A DNA stretch of 64,000 bases from Boswellia sacra (lineage: Eukaryota > Streptophyta > Magnoliopsida > Sapindales > Burseraceae), in assembly GCA_013180625.2 (NCBI GenBank), contig SNVD02008172.1, positions 248,001 through 312,000 of the forward strand. Direction: 5' to 3'. Both the position numbers and the translations under genes were made by a program. Under the pieces are notes generated by a model. The model saw only the letters and a program-made list of their open reading frames with translations. It searched no databases and was not told the DNA's origin. Shown here piece after piece: positions 1 to 11,253 of the stretch (position 1 is its first letter; every line of letters starts with the position of its first letter).

Positions 1-1285
1 AGAAAACACAATAGCCTCTAATGGATCTTCTATCCTCTAAACTACAGGCCCAATCTACATCAAAGTAGCCAATGATGTTCAATTACTCACAAGGCTTGAT
101 GTGGAGACAAAAAAACTTTGTGTCCTTAAGATATCTGAGTACCCTTTTTACTCCTTTCCAGTGAACTTCTTTTGGAGCTTGGAGAGACTGGCTTAATTTA
201 TTCACAATGAAGGAGATGTCAGGCCTTGTGTATGTAAGATATTGAGGAGCCCTTACAACACTTTTGTATAGAGTTTCGTCACGAAATGGTTCAGAATTCT
301 CGGCATTTTTATTCTTGTTTGCAGCAGCAGGAGTAGTGCAGGTTTTTAAGTGCTCTAGGTTTAATTTTCTAAGCAAATATGAAACATACTTGTCCTGATT
401 TAGGTACATAGCTGTAGAATCCCTTCTTACTTCAATCCCAAGGAAATAGTGAAGTCCTCCAAGATCCTTAAGAGCAAACAGATTGTTTAGTTTTGCTATT
501 AGACCTTGAATGATAAAATTACCATTATCTGTGATGAGTATATCATCAACATATACTAAAATAAAAATCAGGGTGCTATTAGTTTTGAATATAAATAATG
601 AGGGATCTGATTTTGAATTGATGAAGTTCCAATCCAATAGAGTGCTCTTCAGTTTATCAAACCAGGCTCTAAGGGCCTGTTTGAGGCCATATAATGCCTT
701 ATTGAATTTACAGACATAAGAAGGCTTAGATGAATCAACATATCCTTCAGGCTGTGTCATGTAAACTGATTCCTCCAACTTGCCATTGAGGAAGGCATTA
801 TTTATGTCTCGTTGTCTCACTTCCCAATTTCTTGTAATTGCCAGAGTCAAAATCACTCTAATTGTTCCAGGTTTGATCACAAGACTATACATTTCTAAAT
901 AATCAATGCCTGGTGTTTGATGAAAGCCTTTGGCTACTATCCTGGCTTTGTGTCTGTGTATGCTACCATCACTATTCAGTTTAAGCTTGAACACCCACTT
1001 GTTGCCTACCAAATTAAAATCAGATGAAAAAGGGACTAAAGCCCAAGTCTTATATCTGATAAAAGCCTCAAACTCTGTATCCATTGCCTTTCTCCAGGAT
1101 TCTGACTTCATTGCTTCAGAAACTGACACAGGTTTAACTTTATCATCATCAATTTCTTGTTGCTGGTTAATGGTGTAAACTTTTGGTTTAAAGATACCAC
1201 TTTTTGACCTTGTAACCATTGGGTGAAAAGGAATAATAGGAGTAACCGGTTGGTAATCTGTAGGTATACTTTGGTTTTCACTCAT
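1..1285 (-). pseudogene. copia-1 reverse transcriptase and RNase H (partial)
   Basis: This encodes the polymerase end of the copia polyprotein, which copies element RNA into DNA in the virus-like particle. The open stretch 83-1285 has the RVT_2 signatures in order: a WVFKLK block, KARIVAKGF, a DINNAFLNG block with the first catalytic Asp, [13 protein letters not shown], and the YVDD box. Connection-domain motifs follow (YLTYTRPDIS, VLRYLKDTK). A stop at 83 interrupts RNase H; the same frame continues beyond it with a recognisable D-DWA block and a DRRS motif to position 1. The consensus Pro in the QAPRAW motif is Leu here. It is non-functional because of the stop and the missing 3' end. Confidence 0.93.
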
Positions 1286-1635
1286 AATTGGTTCACTAGG
1301 CTGAGGAGTTGGTTGTGTATTTGTAGAACTGACTGGGGTAGGGTGTTGGAAAGGAGAGGAGATTGAGTCATCCTAGAGGATGTTTTGGTTAGGCTTAGCT
1401 GTAGTAGGTGAGTTCTGAGGGACTCTCCTATCCTGGAAGTCACTAGTTTCAAGTTCTTTGGAACTTTGATTTTGATTTGACCATCTACTTAGAGCAAGAA
1501 TAAGACTAATAGATGAATCAATAATGGTAGGCTATGAACGGAAATTATTTTTGACATTCATCAATCCTTGTTTAAATGAAAATTCTGATTCATGGAAAAC
1601 TACATGCCTAGAGAGGTAAATTCTCCCTATGGGAC

Positions 1636-2520
1636 TCATACACTTGTATCCATTATGGAAATCACTATAACTAAGAAGATACATTTGGTAGTATGAAACT
1701 GGAATTTGTGATTTTGGTAGGGTCTAAGGCAAGGAAAACAAGAGCAGCCAACTGTTTTTAATGAATTATAATCAGGAATTTGGCTATAGAGTTTTTGCCA
1801 AGGAGAAATGCCATTAAGAACAGGTGTTGGAAGTTTGTTAATAAGCCATACAGCTGTGTGAAAGGCTTCCCACCAATACTTTAATGGCATATTGGCTTGA
1901 GCTAGCATGGTCAACCCCATTTCCATAATATGTCTATGTTTTCTTTCAGCTTTCCCTTCTTGCTCATGAGTGTAGGGACAAGCTATTCTAGACTCAATTC
2001 CATTTTGATTGAGAAATTTATTAAACACTCTATATTCCCCTCCCCAATCTGGTTGAATGCCTTTAATTGGCCTTTCAAATTTCTTTTGAATGCCTTTAAT
2101 TGGCCTTTCAAATTTCTTCTCAACTAAAGTCTTAAATTGTTTGAAAGTTGGCAAGGCTTCTAATTTGTTTTTGAGGGGATAAATCCCGGTGTATCTACTA
2201 TAATCGTCAATCAAGTAGATGTAATATTTGTAGCCTGAACTGGAGGAAATGGGGCCTGGACCCCATAGGTCTGTATGAATCAATTCCAGAGCATGTTTTA
2301 TTTTGCTGTTTGAGTTTTTGAAGGGTAGTGCATGAGATTTCCCCATTTGATAAGCATCACAAAAATTGAAATTCTCATTGACATCAACAGATTCGTTACA
2401 GGTTTTCAAGATTTGACTCTAGACCTTCACAAAAGGGTGACCAAGTTTTCTATGCCCAATGGTAAGTTTATCCATATCTGACATGGTTGAAACAACAAAG
2501 CTACTAGGATTATAAATCCT
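1636..2520 (-). pseudogene. copia-1 pre-integrase and integrase
   Basis: The integrase core lies in the open stretch 1636-2409. HTDLWGP carries the first catalytic Asp, DWGGEY the second, and GKAERKHRH the Glu, so the DDE triad is present. Upstream, at about 2400-2500, is the GAG-pre-integrase HRKLGHP motif. The zinc-binding CxxC reads CDAY, so its second Cys is lost. At about 2061-2126 a 33-bp segment is duplicated in tandem and in frame, repeating the KKFERPIKGIQ block immediately before the second catalytic Asp. Integrase would insert the cDNA into chromatin; this copy is unlikely to be active. Confidence 0.9.
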
Positions 2521-2764
2521 AGAATTATCAAATTTACTAGAATTCTTAGGTAACAAACTAGACTTTGAAGCACAGGAGATTGCAGTTACTGGACTGGATG
2601 AACCTTTATTTCTTCTAGAGACACTAGAAAGGAAAGTTGTTAAAATTTTGTGACTTGGACAAAATTTGTAGAGCCCTTCTTTAACGCTCCCCTATAGCAG
2701 AACTTGGTGGGCTTGTTTGTCCTTCACAAGGCAAAGATCAAAATGAAATTCAATATAAATTCTA

Positions 2765-3523
2765 TTATCCTTGGTCAGCGTACACACTTAACAGATTTTT
2801 GGTTATTTTAGGCACACAAAGAATGTCTTTCAAATTTAATAAGGCATTTTTGACAGGAATTTTAGAATGGCCAATATGAAAGATGCATAATTTATTACCA
2901 TCACCTACAGATAGAGTTTTGTTACCAATGTATTCAGTCTTGGTATTGAGGAGACTTGGGTCAGCTGTCTCATGGTTGGTGGCACCACTATCAACATACA
3001 AAGAGTCATCACCAACAACTTCTGGAGTAGCACAAAAAACTTGTTGTGGCTGATTCTGTCTTGGGATGCCTTGCCTGCCATTGTTGTTGTTTCTATTTCT
3101 ATTTGTTGACCCCATGTAACTTAGATTAGTCCTGTAAAAACATATGGAAGCACGGTGTCCAATCTTCCCACAGATTTGACAGATTGGCCTAGAGTTGCCA
3201 AACCTGCCTCCACCTCTTCCTCTTGGATTGCTATTGCTCGACCCCCTTTCAAATCCCTGGTTGGAATTTCTATTACTATTTCCATGCTTGGTGAGATCTC
3301 TATTATTGTTTCCTTGCTTTCCAAGAGCGATATTTGCTAAGGCATGATTCAAATCGAGACTTGCAAAACTATTAAGTCTCTCCAGCCTGTTCTCGAAATT
3401 TAGAAGAGTAGCTTGGAGTTCCTGCCATGACATTCCTTCCTTGGCTTGAATTTGTACTACAATGGGAGTGTAGTCAGCATCCAAACCGAGTGTGATAAAA
3501 GAAATCAGATCATTCATATCCAC
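2765..3523 (-). pseudogene. copia-1 gag C-terminal part and protease
   Basis: This is the middle of the copia polyprotein. An N-terminal stretch of gag (UBN2-like) is followed by an Asn/Gly/Arg-rich linker, then a CCHC zinc knuckle (CQICGKIGHRASIC, about residues 115-128) that binds element RNA. After that comes the aspartic protease active site YVDSGATNH. The catalytic DSG is intact. The reading frame is separated from the gag N-terminus by stops between 3523 and 3662, where diverged gag sequence can still be followed in the same frame. Confidence 0.9.
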
Positions 3524-3661
3524 TGGGCTCCTACCTACAGCAAGATTGTCAGCGATCTTTTACATGGTAGAAAGATATTCCCCCATTTTCATTGAGCCTT
3601 TTCTGGTGGTTTGAAGATCAAACCTCAAGTTTGATATCTTAGATTTATTTTTAATGCCATA

Positions 3662-4072
3662 TTACTCTTCTTTCCATAAATCATGAGAAGTTGGTTGGCC
3701 AATTACCTGAGCTACCACTTCACTCGTGACAGAACCAAGAATCCAACTCATCAACAAGTTGTCTAACGTAATCCAGTCATCATAATCCGGGTTGAATTTG
3801 AGCTGAGAGCTACTTCCATCTTCTTCAATTGTTGCTAGAATGAACTCAGGTGGGCATTTCTTGGTTCTAAGAACAAAGCCCTCTAGTTTGTAACCTCTGA
3901 GAACCGGAAGCACCATTGCTTTCCATATTGTGAGATTGTCCTCATCAAGCTTGATGGGAAAAGTCTGGTTCAACGTGTTTCTGAAAGGTGAGTTCCCAAT
4001 CAGAGAGTTTGATCTAGAAGATGAGCCAAAATCTTTACTGGAGAGGCTGCCATGACTGGATCGAGAGGACAT
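3662..4072 (-). pseudogene. copia-1 gag N-terminal part
   Basis: This is the start of the copia gag, a capsid protein of the virus-like particle. The ATG at 4072 lies just inside the primer-binding site, as expected. The product starts Ser-rich and then has the typical N-lobe pattern (LTIWKAMVLPVLRGYKLEGF; later SWILGSVTSEV and LWKEE). The frame ends at 3662 at a stop; homologous gag continues downstream, so the stop is a mutation, not the natural end. Confidence 0.88.
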
Positions 4073-4090
4073 GGCGTTAGCCTTAAGGTG

Positions 4091-4103
4091 GCTTTGATAC
4101 CAA
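4091..4103 (-). other. copia-1 primer-binding site
   Basis: On the minus strand this reads TTGGTATCAAAGC. It is complementary to the 3' end of initiator-Met tRNA except for one change from the usual TGGTATCAGAGC. It marks the inner edge of the 5' LTR and priming of minus-strand cDNA. Confidence 0.85.
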
Positions 4104-4118
4104 CTTAGATTTTAGGGA

Positions 4119-4420
4119 TGAATAGTGAACTCAGCTAAATCTAGCAGCTGAGAAGATTTCTATATTTATATATGAAAAATGAAATTACAGCTCACCTATA
4201 ATAGGTGTCAACAACTAGGAGTCCCACACCATTAGCCAATCAAAAGGCATTGCATGGCAGTCACTAGAAGGTGATAAAAGTGTATAGGGACAAACCTGGT
4301 TAATTAAGTTTAATAGATAATTAACTAACTTAATAGTCTATTAATAGACTTAACTATATCTGTACAATTAAACATAGGAAAGAGATAAAACACAGACATA
4401 GAGAACTAAATGAACTAACA
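4119..4420 (-). repeat. copia-1 5' LTR
   Basis: The outer edge is well marked: on the minus strand the LTR begins TGTTAGTTCATTTAG at 4420. The inner edge is less certain. I place it at a CA at 4119, which leaves 15 bases to the primer-binding site, but it may reach about 4104. Length is about 300 bp. The partner LTR is outside the window, so the boundaries cannot be confirmed by comparison. Confidence 0.7.
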
Positions 4421-4435
4421 GTGGGCAAATCAATG

Positions 4436-4570
4436 AGCTGTCTTGACAAATTTAAATTTCACTTTTTGTTCCTAAATATTAGTATCTCTTAAATTATCCC
4501 ATCCAACTTTCTAAAAATAATGAGTAATTTCTTTCATTTCATGCCATCAAATCCAACCATGTGATATCCT
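4436..4570 (-). repeat. inverted partial copy of the 5.2-5.7 kb repeat
   Basis: Read on the minus strand, this stretch matches 5225-5360 with moderate divergence; shared blocks include AAATTTAAATTTCAC, ATCTCTTAAATTAT and AATGAGTAAT (plus-strand form). It lies immediately outside the copia-1 LTR, which may have truncated it. Together with the two direct copies it forms a fold-back arrangement with about 650 bp between the arms. Confidence 0.6.
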
Positions 4571-5221
4571 TAATAATGACCTTCGCTAAAGCCTAGACGC
4601 TGAAATGGGAGTGGTACTCTTTAGTTGACATTCCTCCATTCCCAACTTCAAGCATGTCAGCATCTAAATAAGATATTGACGGCAAAGTATAGCATGAGTG
4701 TATATATATATAGCTCAACAAAAATGCATCATTAATTAATGTGTTTATGAATTGCTTAGATTGGCTTAACCTTTCCATACCCTCGGTCCGGCATAATCTG
4801 CCGATTCATCATTCTGATCAGCACGTGATATCATACTGCAATTTAAACACAATTCCATCTTAATTAGTTAATTTAGACACATACTTAGCTACACTTAATA
4901 ATAATTCACTGATGGTGAATTCTTCTTAATTTGCATTTTAAGTAATTTACCTCTCCCAAGTATCTTTGATGTCTTAAGTTGTTCTCCAACTATTTCCTAT
5001 GCTCGGTGCCCATTTTGCAAGGTCGTCCTGGCCCCTACATATATACTACATTTTGCAAGTATCGATCTCTATATCAGTGAATAAACTCTATATGTTGATG
5101 TTAATTCTCTTTTGATTAAGTTAATTTTCATCCTAAAGCATATAATATTTTGAGATTTATATGTGGTCGATTAAATCATTGATGTATTATTATATAAATC
5201 TTTTAATAGGCAAAATCTCAA

Positions 5222-5450
5222 AATATTACATGATTGGATTGAATGATATGAAATGAAAGATATTACTCATTGTTTTTTAGAAAGTTGGGTGAGATAATTT
5301 AAGAGATACTAAAATTTAAGAACAAAAAGTGAAATTTAAATTGATGATGAGCTGGACTTAAACTGATAGTGAGTTAGCATCATTTGACAATTTATTATTT
5401 GTTGGACGCACCACATCAATAAAATGAGATGATATGCTAGGTGCGTATAA
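5222..5450 (+). repeat. direct repeat copy 1 (about 225 bp)
   Basis: This copy runs from GATTGGATTGAATGATATG to a GGTGCGTATAAGTATTTCTC end. A second, diverged copy follows directly at about 5462-5700, and the first 135 bases recur inverted at 4436-4570. No coding capacity. The family is not recognised; a MITE or other non-autonomous DNA element is plausible. Confidence 0.6.
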
Positions 5451-5461
5451 GTATTTCTCTA

Positions 5462-5700
5462 TTATTCTATATGAAATCAAAGATTAAGACAAGATATTAC
5501 TCATTATTTCTAGAAAGTTGAGTGAGATAATTTAAGAAAAAATAAAATTTAAAAACAAAGATTGAAATTTAAATTGATGATAAGATGGACTTAAAAATTA
5601 ATGGTGACTTGTACTATATGACAATTTATGATTCGTTGGATGCATCACATAAGCAAAATGAGGTGGTATACTAAGTGCGTGTAAATATTTCTCATTAGGA
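5462..5700 (+). repeat. direct repeat copy 2 (about 225 bp)
   Basis: Diverged tandem partner of 5222-5450. Shared blocks include GATATTACTCATT, TAGAAAGTTG, GAGATAATTTAAG, GAAATTTAAATTGATGAT and a terminal GTGCGT-TAA-TATTTCTC. No coding capacity seen. Confidence 0.6.
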
Positions 5701-6485
5701 AGAGAAAATTGTGAATTAGCACTCATTTCATGGGCAAGTGGCATATAACCATCAATTAACGTCAGTTAAGTTAGTAACTACCAATTAACTAAGGTTAGGT
5801 TTGCTGATGCGGGGGAATGATAAGGATCCTCGTTGGATCATGGAGATTATAATCTACTTCCTTAATTTCAAGGATTTTGTTTGCTATGAGTCTTGGCCAC
5901 TTTGCTTGCCAAGTGGCATCGTGTGGGCACATATTGTGCCATGCGGTGTTGAGTGAGTCCAGGTGGGACTTCTTGGAATCTGCTGTGCCTATACACACTT
6001 ATTTGCCAGTTACACGGTAACACGTTTTGTTACTAAAAATCAAACTTAACTAAAGAGAGTGGATCGAGTAAAAACAGAAAAGGAAGACAACTGTATTTAA
6101 GAATTGAAAAACTGAAATTGTAACTTCTTTTTCATGCATGGCAAACTTTAAATAATTAAGCAAATCATTTTTGCGCCACGATGATGATTTATTTGGCTCA
6201 TTCAAATATTCGTCCCTAATCGATAGCATAGCATAATGCACAAATAAACTATTCATGAAAAAAATCTAACAATACTCTCTTTACACACTTTTAAGTTCAT
6301 ACGTTGACATCGTATTCCTAAACGTTAGTTATTAGTATCGAACTCAGTGAATCACTAACCATTATTTTGATTTAATAGAACTTTTACAGTAACACTAGAG
6401 GTCGAGAGTGAGGCAGAGAATATTGCTACCGCTGCTCTTCATAAAATTATTAAAAAGAAAAAAGATCTGCAACTCCATCACCCAC
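5701..6485. other. intergenic, no gene recognised
   Basis: Includes a slightly more GC-rich stretch at 5795-5998 that is open on the minus strand for 67 codons but matches nothing I recognise. The remainder is AT-rich. The 3' untranslated region of the LEA-2 gene presumably lies in the upper part; no clear polyadenylation signal was identified. Confidence 0.5.
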
Positions 6486-7238
6486 TCATTTGCTGCAGGC
6501 ATGCACCAGCTGATACTTAACAGCGTTATTGTCCACGACAACTCCTGTTTGCTGGGAACCAAAGGGAACAAAAGCCAAACACTTGACGTTGACATCATGT
6601 TTGCCTAATGTGAGAGACCAAAATTTCCAGCTCGCCTGTCCAACAATTTTGAACATCAGCATAACAGACCCAGTTGCTTGATCTTGATAAATTGAAATAG
6701 CATTATATGGCGCCAAAGGCACAGCCGTGCCATAAACAGTTGGTGTCCAAACTTTGGTTTCCTTGTGGTCTTGATAATTCGGAAGAATAGCTGTAGAACT
6801 GGTGATTGGCTGACCACGATAAGTGGTGTAAACATCGAGCTTGTGATAATAAAAACCGATCTTGCCGTTTGGATTACGTGATGAAATGGTGACCCCAAAG
6901 TTGGAGGTGATGGAGTTTGGACTAGAGACGTCGAAGGAGTAAACGGTGATATCTCGGAGGAGAAACTCAGGTTTGCTAGGTTTAACGAAATTCCGGAGGA
7001 GGAAGGCGATAACGACGATGGAGATGATGATGGACATAGCAGTTAATATTAATTTTAAGCCTCCTTTTTTGCCTTCAAGTTCACCTAAAGATTTTATAAA
7101 GGAAGAGATCGGCTCCCACAAGGTCAAAATAGTGGTGGGATCGATATTGCGTCGTTGATAGTCGCCATCATGAGATTCATAGGCACGATTCCCTTGATCA
7201 TAAGGAAGATCACGAGGGATGAAGATGAAAATACGCAT
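6486..7238 (-). CDS. NDR1/HIN1-like (LEA-2 domain) membrane protein
   Basis: A 250-residue protein of the plant NHL/LEA-2 family, single-pass membrane proteins, some of which act in defence or at the plasma membrane. The N-terminal part (about residues 1-60) is polar and presumably cytosolic. A strong membrane segment follows at about 63-85 (hydrophobic Ile/Val/Leu run, then RNF and basic residues). The LEA-2 beta-sandwich comes after it: the SRNPNGKIGFYY block, the LPNYQDHKETKVW block in the position of the family's phospho/glyco loop, and a C-terminal VKCLAFVPFG strand. Length fits the family, the frame is open with no internal stop, and the ATG at 7238 is the first in frame. It appears intronless, which is common in this family. 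No partner gene is adjacent. The specific member and biological role cannot be assigned. Confidence 0.85.
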   Translation of the reverse strand: MRIFIFIPRDLPYDQGNRAYESHDGDYQRRNIDPTTILTLWEPISSFIKSLGELEGKKGGLKLILTAMSIIISIVVIAFLLRNFVKPSKPEFLLRDITVYSFDVSSPNSITSNFGVTISSRNPNGKIGFYYHKLDVYTTYRGQPITSSTAILPNYQDHKETKVWTPTVYGTAVPLAPYNAISIYQDQATGSVMLMFKIVGQASWKFWSLTLGKHDVNVKCLAFVPFGSQQTGVVVDNNAVKYQLVHACSK

Positions 7239-7314
7239 AACTAAGTTATTTTTAACAGTAGAGTACTGCTAGAGTTGAAGAGATCGATGTTGAAAACGGG
7301 ACAAGTTTACATGA

Positions 7315-7350
7315 GAGCTTATAGAGAAGTGCAGTGGTTTTATTTATGAA
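7315..7350 (-). promoter_or_regulatory. candidate TATA box(es) of the LEA-2 gene
   Basis: Two TATA-like elements lie upstream of the ATG at 7238 on the minus strand: CATAAATAAAACC (about 7338-7348) and CTCTATAAGCTC (about 7315-7326). Either would give a leader of roughly 50-80 nt. The choice cannot be made from sequence alone. Confidence 0.45.
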
Positions 7351-9852
7351 GAATAAGGGAAGGGAGGGAACACAACACTCTGCTTTAATTTTTGCATGAC
7401 TTGCGAGGAACGTTAGTTAAGTGGATTTTTTTAAAATTTTCTTTATATTTTTAATTGATAAGGGATTAATTATCACAATTCAATCTTTTCAGTTTAATTA
7501 AATTACTAATGATTTACATAACAAAATAATTGCTTAGATATATTCTCGTCTTTAAAATAAATGGATAAGGGTGTCGGTACTTTTTTAATTACTATAATAT
7601 TATGTATACAACGAACTTAAGATGACAAAACCGGTCATTAAATCGTTAAATAAAATGTTTTTGTTTTCTGATCTGTCAAGTGATTGTCTCTGTGATAATG
7701 CCCGTTAGGTTCAGATTGTATGGACTGGTTGTATATATAGTAATATTTATTAGTTTACCAAACCTTTTGCTTTCATGTTTGATTGACCAATTAATAAACA
7801 CTGAAAAAATTTAGGAAAGTTATCTATCAAATTTTGCTATTAAATTTATGCGGTCTACAGTACATGAGCTGCATGTGCAGCAGCTTTTTTTTAAAAAAAT
7901 GTTAATTTTGTAAAAAAAAAAAAAGAAAAATTTTACAAAAGAAATCTACAAATTTATTTATAAAAAAAACAAAAAAAAAGCAGATGCATGTGTCTAGCTG
8001 CTTTACTCTAGCCTAATCCCTAAATTTATGGGGGAATCTTTTATTAACCAAAAAAAAAATATGGGTTGTTTGAAATAATAACAAATAAAATAATTCAATT
8101 GCATTATTAGCAGTCTGAAATGAATCATAAACAAAGCAGATACAACTAAAATCTTCCGGCTAATGTTTATTGTTATATTCAAAATATATAACATGGATGT
8201 TGGTACCAATCTAAATAATTGTAGTGGTAAATTATATGGACCGATTATTTGCTTACTCTTAGTCAAAGAAGTACAGCAACGAACACCTTTTTTTTTTTTT
8301 TTTAACTTAGGAAGACAAAAAGGCAACATCAATCACAAAGGAGATTCAGGTCGAGGTTCTTGTCTTCAAGTGAGTTTCATACACGAATCATATTCAACTA
8401 CCAACTAATAGAGAATCTTGCATTGCGTCTGTTAAATATTTAATTGCTTTGACAAATACTTGTTAGGCCATGCTCATATGCTTCACTCTCAGCAAAGTCA
8501 ATAAAAAACAGGATGATCGTAATTTCTTCCAGAGATTCAACTTCAAAAAAAAAAAAAAAAAAAAAAAAATTAGTCGTCCCTCAGAGATTAGTAATTGCAA
8601 TTTGCCTTTCAGAAGTCACAGGAAAAACTAGGTGGGAAAGGTATAGAAAGGGAGTAGATTACAATTTTTAAAATTTTAAATTGATATTCAAAATATAATA
8701 AAATAATAATATAAATTAAATTAAATTAAACACCAGCTACTGTTCATTTCCTATCCTCCCCATGTTACTCGCCCTTTTGAAATTTCTCCTCTTGTCTTCA
8801 ATTTCTCCTATTGCTATCTTACTGTCTATGCAAACCAAAAAAATTGATGTTACAAGTTTTATTTAATAGCTTATTATGGTTTGAATAAAAAATTGTGGTT
8901 ACAAATTTAATTTTGTAATTTGTAACTTATGAATTGAAACTCAACTTAACTGACTCAAAAACCAAACCGACGAACCAAAACACGAAATTTCACCACCAAA
9001 AAGTGAAACTTACAAAATTTACGATCAAAGAAATGCTTATATCGATCTTATTCAGCGACGGACCCAAAATCCCAATTGACAAAAAAAAAAAAACAATTTT
9101 TTGTGACAAACAATAAAATGAGAAAGACAAACTGGGTAAGGTGTGGCTGCTAGCTTGGTACGAAAGGTTCAGCATCAAAATTGGAGAGAAAGCCATCAGC
9201 TTAGGTTGACATGAGGTTGTAAGGGAAGGAGAGGTTTTGGGAATGTAGAAGGCGAGAGAGGTGACTAAAGAAGAGCGATGGTGGAGGGGGGCATCGAGGG
9301 AAGCGAAAAGGAGGAATTGAAGAGGTGGATGGTGTCGTTGGTGCATGGAAACGTAGGAGGCGGCAGTACTGGAAACAACAACGGCGGTGACGGGAGCGAG
9401 ATGGGAACGATAGGAGAAGAGCTGAGTTAGGATTAGGGTTAGGGCAGGTGATGGGAGTGAGAGGCGAGAAAGATGAATGATTTCTATTTTTTTTATAATA
9501 ATTTATAATGGTAATTATTATGTAATAAATTAACATATATATTTTTTATTGTTTGATTTGTATTATTAAAAATGATTAACGGTAATATAGGGATTTCATA
9601 GTTCAAACCTTGCTAACTCAATCTTCGGGTGACTTGTAATGGGCAAATTGCAATGATTGATCACTGAGGATGATCTTTTCTTTTTAGTTGAACATAAGGG
9701 GAAGAATTGCAATTATCCCATAAAAAACAGATATAATTTAGATAGTTGTATACAATATTATAATTATAAAATTGATGTAATATCACTAATTCAATATCAA
9801 ATTATTCATCAAAATTTTTTATATTAATTTTTTATGTTTATCATTTTATACA

Positions 9853-9893
<41 letters not shown>

Positions 9894-10699
9894 CTACAAA
9901 GGTAGTATCATTATACACAATAAATAATGCTCATTTCCTCGTTGCGCCGATTTTAATTAAGTGTTTCATAAGTCTAAATGACCAACAAAAATTGTTAGGA
10001 AAACTATAAAAGGTAGCCATATTTTAGGATATCTTTTAAAATGTAACCAAATCCTTGTTTTATTTTCTTATCGATTAATCAAAATTTAATATTTTTTTAT
10101 GCATTTGTTAGGGGTCCATTTGATAACTAAAATGCTTGAGCTGTTAGACTGGGGATTGCTCGTCTTTCTTCAGACAATGCCGTACTTTTTAAAATATAAA
10201 ACATAAGAAAAAAATTTTTTTGAGACACTGAATATTACATTCAAAACAGGACGTTCAATCATTTGACATATAAACAGTACAACTTGCGGCCAGTCTGTAC
10301 GATTTTTTTTCTCTTATTTTAAGCGTTGAAAATTATCTTCAATTGAATAAAATTTTATTATATCATAAAGTAAATGAAATTTATATGTAAAAGAGTCAAG
10401 CATTAAAGACAAGGAGTTGGCATACGTAGCTGTAATTTGTTAGTTTACCCACTTTAATATATTCAATTATTATTTATTTAGAAATGTTTAATAATAATGA
10501 AGTATAGAATAAAGTATATAAATTAAAGTTTTAATCATATTTTATTTAAAAAAATAACAAAAAACTATGTATTATCTGACAAATACATCCAAATAAATTA
10601 ATCTTTTTTATAAAAATTAAATTCAATTAAAAAATTTTAATAAAATTTTATTGTTAATATAACATAATCTTTGTTGAAAATATTTATAATAAATTTAAA
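7351..10699. other. AT-rich intergenic DNA
   Basis: No supported gene. Contents: a poly-A run near 8547-8569; a GC-richer, C/T-rich (minus strand) island at about 9270-9480 whose reading frames are low-complexity Pro/Ser and unconvincing; a minus-strand CCCTAACCCTAATCC telobox-like stretch near 9427-9445; and an (AT)n tract near 9860-9890. Confidence 0.6.
9858..9890. repeat. (AT)n microsatellite
   Basis: An uninterrupted run of AT dinucleotides of about 30 bases. Confidence 0.9.
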
Positions 10700-11253
10700 T
10701 AATATAATCAAACAATAATATATTGAAGAAATAATATAATATAAGTTAAATTAACATAACAATATATTAAATAAATAGAACAAGTAAAAAGATAGAGTAA
10801 GAAATATGTGGCCTGAGCACTTGGGAGGCATGTCAAAGGCATTGTCCTAAAGCTAAAGAGTCGTCCCCTCGTGTGGGTCATATCAGTACTCAATGGCTCC
10901 AAGATATAACCCAGTGCTCACAGCCTATCTTCTCGATGAGCACGATCACCGAAAGAAAATAACATGTCTTCATGTGTCGCAGTTGCTCAAAATATAGAAA
11001 ATAGTAAAAGACTATTCACATTCTAATGTTATAACCATGAGACTCCTTTATATAATAATCTCATAGCTTAGGTAACTTACAAATTAATTCTTGTAACTCC
11101 CAAGCCATAAGTTCTTAATAAAAACATCCACGTCACAAATAATAAGTGTCGTAACTCATATTTTTATTATACTTGTAACTTATGAAATTATTCTCAAAAT
11201 AAATTTTGTAACTCATGATGTAAATATTTGTTTTAAACCTTTTATCTCCAACA
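10700..11253 (-). repeat. probable LTR relic
   Basis: On the minus strand the segment begins TGTTGGAGATAAAAGG at 11253, has a TTATATAAAGGAG TATA-like element near 11045-11057, and continues into a GC-richer transcribed-looking stretch to about 10800. This is the layout of a small copia-type LTR. No primer-binding site, partner LTR or internal coding region was found, so it would be a solo or truncated LTR. The low-coordinate end is not defined. Confidence 0.4.

Larger units (their letters stand above)
1..4420 (-). mobile_element. Ty1/copia retrotransposon copia-1, 3' part outside window
   Basis: This is a Ty1/copia LTR retrotransposon on the minus strand. From high to low coordinate it shows the 5' LTR, a primer-binding site, gag, CCHC knuckle, protease, pre-integrase, integrase, reverse transcriptase and RNase H, the standard copia order. 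The window edge cuts it inside RNase H, so the 3' LTR and the target duplication cannot be checked. The coding region is split by several stops, for example between 3523 and 3662, near 1375 and at 83, so it is a dead copy. Confidence 0.93.

Noticed and set aside
5795..5998. 67-codon minus-strand frame
   Set aside because: Short, no recognised motif and no conserved context.
8990..9536. Overlapping minus-strand reading frames rich in Pro, Ser and Leu
   Set aside because: Low-complexity translation of a pyrimidine-rich stretch in two frames at once, with no domain, no splice context and no codon preference. Noted only as a GC-rich island.
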